The notes beneath the pieces were generated by a model. That model was not told where the DNA came from, did no database searches, and was given only the letters and a program-made list of their open reading frames with translations. From contig OOIN01000046.1 in assembly GCA_900323505.1 (NCBI GenBank), positions 104,012 to 168,011 on the forward strand: a stretch of DNA of 64,000 nucleotides. The letters are read 5' to 3'. The first letter of the stretch is position 1, and each line of letters opens with the position of its first letter. Made by a program: the position numbers and the translations under genes. This document shows positions 44,508 through 54,366 of the stretch, piece by piece. This DNA is from Ustilago trichophora (taxonomy: Eukaryota; Basidiomycota; Ustilaginomycetes; Ustilaginales; Ustilaginaceae).

Positions 44508-44855
44508 ATGGAAAGCATAGCCAAACAAGCAGCCTCAAAGGCATCTGCAGTGATCGAAGCCAACTTTGTCGGGCGCTCATCCGTGGTTCACATTCCCGAC
44601 GGGCGTGCATTTTGCGGAACGTTTGTCTGTGTCGACTCTGGCAGAAACATCATCCTGGTCAACACCGACGAGACGACAGTCACCCCCCAAGGACGTACCT
44701 CTACGCGCAATGTTGGCATGGTGATGATCCCCGGTATCTACGTCGTCAAGGTAGAGGTGCAACAGGATGGTCAATACACTGTGAACGCTTCAACGCAGCC
44801 CACGCGGACGCTCACGCAAGCTGGATGGCCGGACGATGACGACATGTATTCTTGA
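44508..44855 (+). CDS. NAA38: LSM-domain protein, NatC auxiliary subunit Naa38 (Mak31/LSMD1)
   Basis: A 115-aa Sm-like protein. The Sm1 motif reads VVHIPDGRAFCGTFVCVDSG (about 26-45) with NIILVNT, and Sm2 reads NVGMVMIPGIYVVKVEVQ (about 68-85). The Sm2 signature is M-x-P-G instead of the I-R-G-x-x-V of true LSm RNA-binding proteins. That fits Naa38/LSMD1, the small subunit of the NatC N-terminal acetyltransferase, rather than LSm1. Length is normal. The end is acidic (DDDDMYS). The 3' end lies only 20 bp from the converging gene. No intron. Confidence 0.75.
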   Translation: MESIAKQAASKASAVIEANFVGRSSVVHIPDGRAFCGTFVCVDSGRNIILVNTDETTVTPQGRTSTRNVGMVMIPGIYVVKVEVQQDGQYTVNASTQPTRTLTQAGWPDDDDMYS

Positions 44856-44875
44856 ACAGCTGTTCGATCTCGAAC

Positions 44876-45813
44876 TTAGGCAAGAGGACCCTGGACAGCC
44901 TCGTAGCATAGCTTGTACAGCTGAGTCGCGGCTACCTGTAGCTCGATGAGGTGCTCATTGGCCGAGTCGTCGCTTGTTCGCTCGAGAAGTACGCCTAGCA
45001 TGGCGAAGAGTGGAGTCACGAGGCTGGTGTCGATGGCCCGAATCGCCTCGAGCTCATCGATAGCGAGCGTGGTGTGCAGGCAACACTCGGCCATCGTCTT
45101 GGTCTCGTTGAATGGAAATGCATCCCTTACAGCAAGACCGGCAAAGGGGTCATGGACCTCCTCGTTGAGCTTTGCAACGACAGCAACGGCCATGACGATA
45201 GCGATCGTAAAGCCACATCTTCCACCTCGCCTAACGATCCGATCAAGGATGCCCACTCCAACCTCGATCTCGCAACTTTTGCGCCAGATCATGTCGACCA
45301 ACAGCCGCGCCGCTGTCGTTTTGACCGAGACCGAATCGTGTTTTTGGGCCCCAACAACATCCGTCCAATCGAGCTCGGCAAACGCATCAAGCACGATACC
45401 CAACATGCCGAGGATATCTTGTCGCAGCTGCGACTCGTCTTGAATATCGTCGACTGCCCTTGCAAGACTTTCGACCAGATTCTGCGCAACCGTCGTGAGC
45501 TCTGAAGCGCAGTCTTTGGCAGCGTGGTGCGAGGTGAGGAGATGCAGCAGGTGGTGGGCCCAGCTGCAAGGTCCACCCCACAATTGGGGACAGCCTACAA
45601 GTTGAAGATCCAAGGCGTTTCGTTGGGCGGAGGATTGCTCTAGCCACTTGCGTGTGCGGTCGACTGTGTGGCGTGCGTCGACGGTCGACTCATCTGCAAG
45701 ACCAGGGAGGATGGGTGAGTAATCCATAGCTACCTTCGAATCGGAGATGTCATCTGGGCTGTCCACTTACCGTTCCTCCACTGGGCAACGAGAAGAGAGA
45801 AGATGCGATACAT
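44876..45813 (-). CDS. Unidentified conserved-looking protein, two exons
   Basis: Exon 1 (45771-45813) encodes MYRIFSLLVAQWRN. The 41-bp intron (45730-45770, GTAAGT to TAG) joins in phase to AMDYSPILPGLADES in exon 2 (44876-45729), for 298 aa. The protein is helical, Leu/Ala/Asp-rich with regularly spaced hydrophobic helices (LRQDILGMLGIVLDAFAELD, FTIAIVMAVAVVAKLNEEV), suggesting an alpha-solenoid-like fold. The stretch FTIAIVMAVAVVA could instead be a membrane helix. I do not recognise a family. It converges on Naa38, and the stop codons lie about 20 bp apart. Confidence 0.6.
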
Positions 45814-45997
45814 CTGAAGGGGAAAGGCAGAGGCTGGGCTGGGAAACGGTGCAATGATCATAGGAATTGGGAAACATTCTGCTCCAAAGCATCGCTGGGG
45901 TATATAGTTGGCTTAGGAGTCGCCGTTATGCCGAGTATGATCTGATGCTTGCATCAGTGACATCAAAGTCAACACCAGCGAATCTTTGAGTGTGTTC

Positions 45998-46089
<92 letters not shown>

Positions 46090-46503
46090 AGGATTATACG
46101 ACGAGATCTCACTACCGCTGCACTGATCAATGCCTGTGTATGAACGACAAAAGTGCCAAGGTGTGACGATGACGACGACGACGACGATGACTTAGCAACA
46201 AATCAGCCAAGTGTGTCAATATATTCCTTTCGCCGGACCACATCCTGAGCAACCACACACCGTCAAGATGCTTACTGTAAGTATTCGTGATGCTACCTCA
46301 GGGTCTGCTCATGCGGTTCAGGATCAAGGTAGAGGTGATCGGGATGATTAAGCGGATGTTATTATTATTTGTGCAGATGATGTGTCCCTCTGCTTCCTAG
46401 CGGCAGCACCACATAAATTTGGCCACCCTTTGCTCTTCGCCGTCCGATAAGCGTCGGGAATGTAGATCTGCGAGAGCTGCACCAACGGCGGATCTATACG
46501 CCA
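45814..46503. other. Intergenic region with (GT)n tract and lone Tc1-type terminus
   Basis: The (GT)n tract is at 46001-46087. A (GAC)n run (ACGATGACGACGACG) follows at about 46165-46190, then TA plus TTCCTTTCGCCGGACCA at 46222-46240. The last matches the outer end of the Tc1 elements at 14155 and 53871, but no partner end is near. No gene. Confidence 0.55.
46001..46087. repeat. (GT)n microsatellite
   Basis: About 43 GT units with one break (GG) near 46058. Confidence 0.96.
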
Positions 46504-47337
46504 CTAAGCAAGACCGAAGACCTTGTACTCCCCTGAGGCCGTTTGTGGAATCTCTTTGACGCCGAATTTCGTCCAGCTGATCAAACCAAGCCACTCGTTG
46601 TCAAATTCCTTCTTCTCTGCAGCAGTAAGCTGTCTCCCAAAAGTATCAGTAAGTACTTCGTCCAAGGTCTGCGTGACGGATGAACTCTTGGAGGGCGATT
46701 CGACAGGTGGGATGGAAGAGAGAAGTTTCGTCTTGACAAGCAGCTGCATCTTGACGTGGTCATTCTTTGCAAATGTTCGAAGAATGCGAGACCAGCCAGA
46801 ACGGCGACGGGCGTTGATGAACCAGTGAGATACCTTCCGTATGTCGAGTGCAGAGTGTTGCCCCACAGACGATGCAGAGATTCTCGAGACCGATGCATTG
46901 GTGACCCGAGCGAGCATTTCTTTGTCTTTGGATGATGGGTATGGATCATGAAGGTTCTTGAGAAAGTATTCCCGCAAATAATAATTGGGAAGGAAGATTG
47001 AAACACGATCTGTCCTGTGCCTTAGTGATCCCTTGTTGCTTTCCAAACAATCGAGCGTTTCTTGAACTAGATCGCGGCATAGCGTCGAGAAGAATCGATC
47101 CAGTTGCTGCCTTGTCTCGAGTACAGTCTTGATCCTCGATATCGTCTGATAGATCTTGGTAGCGGTGGACATATCTTTTAAATCGCCCAGGAGCGCCCTC
47201 TGTGCTTTTAGCGTCAGTGCCTCCGATTGGATCAGCAGATCAGTCCCAATTTCCTCTTTAGATATTAAGACTTCTTGTTCGAGGCTCTCCAGAGCTGCGA
47301 GCATGGATAGCAAAGAGTGTTCGACGTTACGTTCCAT
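46504..47337 (-). CDS. bE-type homeodomain protein, second short copy
   Basis: A 277-aa intact frame from the ATG at 47337, paralogous to the gene at 8906. The N-terminal 1-120 is the variable dimerisation part (LLSMLAALESLEQEVLIS). It differs strongly from the first copy, as different b alleles do. The homeodomain is conserved: LREYFLKNLHDPYPSSKDKE (about 120-139) and VSHWFINARRRSGWSRIL (about 167-184), then FGRQLTAAEKKEFDNEWLGL and SWTKFGVKE. Like the first copy it ends within about 20 residues of the WTKFGV motif, so the bE C-terminal region is lacking. No bW frame lies upstream. A Tc1-type terminus and a Tc1 MITE flank it within 0.3 and 0.8 kb. Confidence 0.75.
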   Translation of the reverse strand: MERNVEHSLLSMLAALESLEQEVLISKEEIGTDLLIQSEALTLKAQRALLGDLKDMSTATKIYQTISRIKTVLETRQQLDRFFSTLCRDLVQETLDCLESNKGSLRHRTDRVSIFLPNYYLREYFLKNLHDPYPSSKDKEMLARVTNASVSRISASSVGQHSALDIRKVSHWFINARRRSGWSRILRTFAKNDHVKMQLLVKTKLLSSIPPVESPSKSSSVTQTLDEVLTDTFGRQLTAAEKKEFDNEWLGLISWTKFGVKEIPQTASGEYKVFGLA

Positions 47338-48061
47338 GCTGGGTAATCACGTCGGCGTGGAAGAAGGACGATACCAGGTGGTCTGAAGCTTTGAATTTTG
47401 CAAATTGGACGTAGCGAAGATGCAAGCTCCCTTCATCTCGGGGTGTCCACGAAAGGGTCGAAGCGATCTGTTCGGCTACTGGCAGGCTGTGATACGCAGC
47501 ATCTCTGTCCCTTCCGCAATGAGCTTGCGCAGTCCCGGATGAGCAACATCCGAACGGTTCTTGCGCATTATGTATTCGCGAGTGGCGCATGTGAACCTAA
47601 ATACATGGTTCAGCTGCGCAGACGTAGTGATTTGCGCAGGTCGTCATCTGCTATGGCCCACTTTGATACCCAGTCTTCTGTAATATGTTTGGCGTACCTC
47701 ATCGTAAGCGAAAGCGATCATGCTCCGACCGCCAACAGCATCGCTTCCAGGGGGGCGGATTGCAACCGTCTTCAGATACTGTTCGATGGCGACTGGGACG
47801 TGATAATAACCCAGACATTTGGAAGACAAGAAAGCAGCCATTCGACAGTACAATAGTGGAAGGTTCGAGGAGCTTTTAAAAATGGGCAGAAAGGAAATTT
47901 CCGAACGCTTTATCTTCGTGCTTGAAGAACAAGCTCAAGCGCAGCCCGCTCAAATGCGATCAGTGACCAGTCGTCTTTTTTACATTTGGCAGACAATAAT
48001 CGAAGGGTGGTGGAATGAATGCAGATCTCAGGTTCACCGATCTGTCTTTGCTCTGATATTA
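47338..48061. other. Upstream region of the second bE-like gene, no bW
   Basis: Open frames on the plus strand (47398-47856, 47819-48148) are 110-152 codons long. They lack the WF-N-R homeodomain signature expected for a divergent bW gene. Nothing else is recognised. Confidence 0.5.
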
Positions 48062-48525
48062 TTCTTTTCCCGCAAGACTACGTGGAGCCGCGCTGACTTG
48101 CGCGAGACCACCGCAGAGGCTTGCGTGAAGAGCATCGTCAAAGCGTGAAGCAGCAACTTCACAGCGTGAGACCAGCCATGATGACTCCGTGAGAAGCCGC
48201 TGTGGCTCGATGATCAATGTAGATTCGAAAGAGAGACGCGATGAGAAAATCTAAATTACACGTGCGGGTGCGGCCGTCCAGCCACACTGCCATAGCGTGA
48301 GACCCACGTGACACAGTAAGTGACTTCAAGGCCAACCCTCCGGTAACGTTAGCACAGTGCTGTCACGCAAAGGAAGTTCTCTCACGCTGTCATCCTGGCT
48401 GGCCTCATGTCACGACGTGCCTCATCATGCTACTGGCCTGCCTTTCACGCAATGACAGGCCTTCATGCTATCAAGGCATTCACGCAACGCTTGTGAAGCA
48501 TCACGGACTCATCTGGGAAAAGGAA
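48062..48525. mobile_element. Tc1-family MITE, 464 bp
   Basis: Flanked by TA (48060-48061 and 48526-48527). Inverted ends: left TTCTTTTCCCGCAAGACTAC, and right read inward TTCCTTTTCCCAGATGAGTC. The subterminal zones share the GCGTGA, CACGCAA and CATCATGCTAC motifs of the autonomous-size element at 51882-53597. There is no transposase, so it is a non-autonomous deletion derivative. Confidence 0.75.
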
Positions 48526-49267
48526 TAATAGAATTTCTTTGAAAATTGCGACAACGCAGAAGGCGGCTCAACCCGCTTCCGTAGAAGTGGCGCTACGCAA
48601 ACCCTTGCATCAGCTCGTTCGGACCAAAAATTATGGCAACTCTTCCGAGTTTGAAGTCTAAGTAGAGGTGCGAAAGGCAACTTCAACTCTCGACGCAGGT
48701 CACACTCTTTCACCAAGTTCGAACAACCGGCTTTTCGGAGTTCGTCGGCTTCTTGCCCTATTAATATTAATACTGTTTTTGCGATTGAGCATTGAGACCT
48801 GACTTTGACTTGAATCACATAATTTGTTTGACTCTCAGCCCCACTACCAGGCTATCACAATCCTAGCTCTCGCTGAAAAAACGATGGATTTGTCTCTGCT
48901 GGAGATTGTTGCGACTTTATCTCAGAATATGCGTTGTCTAAAGTCACACGCAAGCCAATGCGATGCTCAAGCCGACGCACGAGGTCTGTGGCGTTCACGG
49001 CCGTGCAGCATCATCTCAAGACGCCTTACTAGGCTCGTGCGGTGCCTGACTTGACAATCTTGTGATGCGCCTCTCAAAGACACTTCTCGATGTTCCTGCT
49101 GCAAACGTGCTCAATTCATCGATCCTTATCACAGCCACAGCGCAGAAGCAGGAAAGGCAGACCAACTGACAGAGCCGCTCGATGTCTGCATATAGTCGGT
49201 AGCAAGATCCTTCAAAAGCTGGGGGCGCTTCCGTTTGCTCGCTGATCTTCGTGTTATCTTACTGGGG
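48526..49267. other. Spacer upstream of the F-box gene
   Basis: No recognisable gene. The presumed promoter of the F-box gene lies at its right end. Confidence 0.45.
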
Positions 49268-51695
49268 ATGCACGCCAAGCACATACTCCAACTTGCGTAT
49301 AGAGCGATGAATGCTTTGTCCAATCTCTCGCGCCCCTTCATCTATCTACACCGATCTGCGGATCACTTTTCACCGACGACCGAATCGGATCAACACTCTG
49401 CACTGGTTCCACTGTCCGACTACGACAACGCTGAAAGGCAGCTGGTAGAAGACTTAGAAAGCGCTGAAGCAGCACTCGAGGACCTCCTTGAGCAGCGATA
49501 TGTTGCAGATGACCCAAATCTATCACTCGAAAACTCTGTGATTCAGGAAAACCATCTCCGAAATCAAGCCGAAGATCTCGAGGAACGTATTGAATCCTTG
49601 CGTACTCGCAAAGGCGAATACATGGAGGCGAAAGTCAATGTTGACAGGAAGATGCAAGAAAGAAAGCGGCCGGAGCTCGACGAGACCTCAAACAATCTTG
49701 AAACGATTTCTATCAGAACAGAACCATCTCGACTGGCCTCTTATGCTGAAGACCCAATTCGAAACGAGCTCGCAAATACGATACAATTCTATTCGACGTC
49801 GATCGAACACTTGAACGGAGAACTGATGAAACCAGATCCGCGGTATGCTCCACAGCTTTACGCAGTTTTGATCCTCCGCTCCCAGTCATACGCAGCTATA
49901 GGTCTTCTAGGTCTCGCTAAAAATGATGCAGAGCGCGCTGTGGAACTCTTCGCGGAAATGAAGAGAACGCATGTCGCAGACCATGGGTCCTCGCTTTCCG
50001 GGGCTATCCCGAGCGACAAGAGATCTTCCACTCAGCGCGTCTGTCCCTTGACTGACAATCGAGTTGCACACTCTCGACAAAGTCATCATGCGGCGATCAG
50101 CACCGGCCACTCTTCTGCAAAGCGCCAGAAACGCGAGGAAAGGCTGTCTCAGAGCACTTTTCTAGGTGTACTCGAGATGCCAACGGAGATCATATTGACA
50201 ATCGCTCACCATCTCGATCCTGTTAGTCGCATCCGCTTAGCTGGCACTCATCCTGGGTGGAGAAAGCTTCCTCACTTGTGGCAATCGCTCCATTTCTCCC
50301 GAATCGACCAGGTCAGTGTTAAAGGTTGGCATCCTGACTCCATTAATGCTTGCATCGATGCCATTCAGACATGCCAGGTACGATCGCACGGTACCTTAGC
50401 GAGCGTGATCCTCAAGGGCTTCATCACGCCCAACATGGTAGGCCGGATCCTGGATGCTTTACGTTCCAGCAGTGCGACCCTTACGCATCTCGCGATTCCA
50501 ACTCTCGATCAATCGCAATGTTACGACAAGCTATATCAGCACTGCCACAGCCTGAGTGGCATTGATGTACGACTCTGCCTGGATGAGCGCGAGCCTAATT
50601 TGTGCGAAGAGAATCTCCTCCGAAGTACACATCTGTTCTGCTCAGCAAAAGTACCTTTCCGGATTAAGACATTTGTGGGTAGTCCAGACTACGACTGCGG
50701 AAACGTTACACCTCACCTGGAGGGTTTCGAGGTCGTCCGCGGTCTCCACCTCAAGCGGCAAAAACGACCAGACTTCATCAGTGCTCTTCGGCGTGCTGCA
50801 CCTACATTGATCGAATGGAGAGACTGTCCCGACAACAAGTGGGATAACACGCTGGTCTCACTTGATGACTACGGCATGAGCGTGCAGGACCTACCTCAAT
50901 CTCCTATCATCTTTCCTAAGCTGCGCCAAGCTCAACGCCTTGTGGGCAGAGTCGGTATTTGATTGCGACTTCCCAGTTTTAATCGAGGCAAGATTTCACT
51001 CGCTTCGAGTCCCTTGGGCTCTTGCGCGATCGCCAGGGTATGGACGCAATCGAGTTGCCTCAGCTATTCACAGAAGTCCGTCACTCAAAAAGCTCGATGT
51101 CCTGCTTCCTGGCACCCATACTGCTCTTAAGCAAATCTTTACAGCCATCGGCCAACTCGAACATTTGGAAGAGTTAGGACTTTGGTCCCCCAAGACCATT
51201 TCATTACAAGCCTTTGTGGATGTTCAATACACAACTGCAAACGAATACCCTTCCCGCAAGATCATGTGTCCCGCACTAAAGACACTGCGACTCAGTGCAC
51301 GGATGATCCCGACGAGGTTTGAAAAGGAGCTGGAACGTGAGCTTAGCGAGATGCTTCTTTCACGCTTCTATCTAAGCAACGGACACAAGCTCAACGAAGT
51401 CAGGGCACGGACCAAGGCCGCCCTTTCGGCACATCAAGTGATGGGTTTCGTAACGCAGATGGATGAAGATGGATCAGTGAGCTCACAAAGCTCCTTGGGT
51501 AAGACTGCCGTTTCCCGAGTTCTCGGGGGCGAAAGAGAAATATTTGAGCCCGTCCTAACGACACTCATTATCACTCGCGGCCTGAGCAAGAACTTGATTG
51601 AGGGCAATCAGTCTCTTCTGAACCAGCTCATTCTCGAAATCCACGAGGTAGGTACTTACTGTGAATCTGGTGCCTACACCGGTGTGGAATACTAA
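49268..51695 (+). pseudogene. TPR/F-box/LRR-type protein (Dia2/Pof3-like), frame break near 50.93 kb
   Basis: The first frame (ATG at 49268, to 50962) and the second (to 51695) together give about 800 residues. A coiled-coil stretch comes first (AERQLVEDLESAEAALEDLL). A TPR-like repeat follows (AVLILRSQSYAAIGLLGLA, then AERAVELF), then the F-box at about 50160-50270 (LEMPTEIILTIAHHLDPVSR). After it comes a leucine-rich region (TLTHLAIPTLDQSQCYDKLY) that continues after the break with KLNALWAESVFDCDF. TPR, F-box and LRR in this order is the Dia2/Pof3 layout: SCF ubiquitin-ligase receptors acting at replication forks. The break lies within CGCCAAGCTCAACGCC. A 49-bp intron with a weak GTGCAG donor is an alternative. 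ATG 49304 is another possible start. Confidence 0.65.
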
Positions 51696-51881
51696 GTCCA
51701 CCCTTCATCAGAGTACATTGGAGGCGACTGCCTTCGTACATAGGCTGGACCAGTCCCTCGCTGAGGGACATAGCTTCCTTCCCTGTCCAAGTTAGGATCA
51801 CTTATCGTTAATCAGAACTCATCTGGAAATTACCTGATCCGGCGCTTTTGTGTGCTACCTCATACAATAGTTGAGTATTTA

Positions 51882-53597
51882 TTCCTTTTTTCGCATGACT
51901 ACGTGATGCCAGCCTACCATTGCGTGAAACAACTTGGACCATAACATGATGGTGCTGCGTGATGAGCAGCCTTGTAGCGTGATGAACCAAAGTCATAACG
52001 TGAGACCTGCAATAATGACAACATGATACCGGCCAAATGACAGCGTGAGACTGCGCAATAACATGACTGTGCTCATTGTGATCACAAGCAAACTGGAAGC
52101 AATGAAACCAATGGATTGCTGCGCTACATACAACAATACTAGGCAAAGATCGAGCTAAAGTACACCTGGAGACCATCAGAGAGACCGTGGCGAGCAAGGG
52201 CAGCACTTGCGTTGTGCTCAGGACCAAGAGGATGACCGTGCTCTGCAATGATCATCCAACGTGCAGTCTCACGAAGCCAACCAGTGCAGTCGTTGGCGGT
52301 GATGGTGCTGAGCATACTGTCGATGACATTGGTCAAGCCATTATGGTGGTCGCACAGCTCCTTGCAACTCACAACCGGCTTTATCTTACTGAAGACCCGT
52401 TCGGAAATATTGAACAATGGCAAATAGGGAGGAAGGAAGCAAAGACGATGACCAGCCTGCTCAACAGCCTCTTGGACCTCTCCTGTGTGGTGGAAGCGTG
52501 CATTGTCCATGACGAGAGTGCGATGTTGGCCTGCAATGTCCGGGAACAAGCCATCATTGAGGAAAGCAACAAATGAAACTGAGTTCCAACCACCTGTGAC
52601 CATGTCGGTGGCGTACAGGACCATCCTTGCCAATGGCAACAAGGAGCAAGATGTTGGGTTTGCAATCTGCAGGTCGGCCTGTCTGTTGAGCCCACTGACC
52701 GGTAGGAGCGCAACCAACTGATCGTGACGAGTGCAAGTTGAAACCAGCTTTGTCGAAGAAGATGGCATTGTCGAAGGAGCCCATCTCAACCTGGAACTGG
52801 TGCACCCAGGCTGGTTGAGCTTGGATTGTTTTGGCGCTGTTGTAGCGCCCGTGCTCGATGTGGAGCCGTTTGAGCATCAGGTGACAGCGATCGGCAAGGA
52901 GACGAGAGAGGTGAGTTGCTGAGATGGCCAGACCACCAGCGGAAATGAGGCGGTCTCGGATTTCATTGAGTGTGGCTGACTGATGCTCTCCAACAAAGGT
53001 AACCATTGTGTCAAAGTGCTCTGGCTTTATCTTACTGCCTTGGAAGGCACCACCTTTTTTGCGCTAACTCTTGGTCTTGCCGGTGTTGTTGAATTTGTTG
53101 ATGATTGTGCTGACCCTGCTCCATGCATATTCAAATCTCTTTGAAACTTTGGCCTTGGAGTGGCCTCAAAACACCACCATGTCGACAATCTTCTCCTGGA
53201 TCAAGTCTGGTACCTGGTTGCGGCGCTGCACCGACATATTGTGGTTGGCCGGAGAGAGGCAGGAGCATGGTTGGCGGAGAGAAACAGAAGCGTGGCTTGC
53301 TCCAAGAGAGGCAGGAGCGTGGTTGGCAGAGAAAGGCAGGAGCGGATGATGGTGAGGCAAGGAAGGAGGACCAGAGAGATGAGATGACAGAATTGGGCTG
53401 AGTCAGTGCAACGCGCACGGACTGCGCACAGTCTCACGCTCCACGCTCTCGATCAGGCTGTCTTCCTGGCCTGTCTCACGTTATGACGTTGCACCATCAT
53501 GCTACCAACCTGCTCTTCATGCAAAGACAGACCATCACGTTATCAACGCCCTCACGCAACGGCTGTGAACCTTCACGTAGTCATCCGGGAAAAGGAA
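51882..53597 (-). mobile_element. Tc1/mariner DNA transposon, 1716 bp, inactive
   Basis: TA flanks at 51880-51881 and 53598-53599. The inverted ends extend imperfectly for well over 100 bp: left TTCCTTTTTTCGCATGACTA, right read inward TTCCTTTTCCCGGATGACTA. Repeated GCGTGA, AACGTGAGAC and GCATGATGGTG motifs follow on both sides. The minus strand carries a frameshifted transposase. Confidence 0.88.
52139..53240 (-). pseudogene. Tc1/mariner (DD34E) transposase, frameshifted
   Basis: Read leftward, the helix-turn-helix part (QEKIVDMVVF, then FEYAWSRVSTIINKF) and the domain ATLNEIRDRLISAGG are followed by the first catalytic block NAIFFDKAGFNLHSS. After a frame change near 52700, LVMDNARFHHTGEV and CFLPPYLPLFNISERVF supply the second D and the E with 34 residues between them, the DD34E spacing. 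The C-terminus HGHPLGPEHNASAALA also occurs in the elements at 10.6 and 14.5 kb. Frame changes and a stop in the N-terminal part make it inactive. Confidence 0.8.
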
Positions 53598-54366
53598 TAA
53601 GAAAGAGGAATCTGTTCGAATATCTTTTTTCTTCTGTTCACAAATCGCTTCCTGCCACCCCTTTCACGAAATGATATCTCCTTCTCCTTTCAGCTTAGGA
53701 CATTTTGATACAGAAAGTGAAAACGCAATTGGATCTATCGAGGGCGCTCGGAGCTTGAAGTGGGTATCTGATCGCTGTAACACGTGCAATCTGCTACAGA
53801 TGGAGAGAGCACAAACGTAGGGAAAAAAAAAAACCCCCAAGAAGTGCGGAAGATTGATGGGGGACACGTATTCCTTTCGGCGGACCAATTCGTAACAATC
53901 GTAATGCCTGCGCGTTCGTCCTTGATGAGTGTTATCATACCAGGGACACAAGCCTGATGCTTACGCGACAAGTTGCTGCTCAGCGCTGCTTTGGAATTTG
54001 GACCCTTTTTGCTTTTTTCCTGTCTCATCGTGATTGCATCCACATCTTTGCGCCTCTTTCCACATCAATCACCTTGTGGCCCTTTCTCGCTCTTTCGTCT
54101 TTGTCACCATTCGTCACGCTACCAACTTAGTATCATTCGCGCTCTTCCATCCACACTTTGCGCACGATTCAGCTCAGCTCAGCTTTGTACCTCCAACCTC
54201 GACCTCATCGCAACATCTTTGACTCAATATCCTCGATCGCTACCCACAACGCATTCCACTTTCACTTTGACATCCCCGTCTTCCAACTAAAGCCAATACA
54301 TGTCAGCCATAGCGAGGTGCTAGCTCATCTTAGCGCTCAGCTGAGCCACTCGGCACTCTCAAACCC
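53598..54366. other. Spacer and upstream region of the CDCA7-like gene
   Basis: Holds a second lone Tc1-type terminus (TA at 53869-53870, then TTCCTTTCGGCGGACCA) and an A/C run at 53822-53839. The stretch 54000-54360 is a pyrimidine-rich leader. No gene. Confidence 0.45.

Noticed and set aside
44508..44855. LSm1 identity for the Sm-like protein
   Set aside because: The Sm2 motif has the MIPG form of Naa38/LSMD1 rather than the IRG form of LSm1.
47398..48148. Candidate divergent bW gene upstream of the second bE-like gene
   Set aside because: Frames of 110-152 codons lack the homeodomain WF-N-R core and any other bW block.
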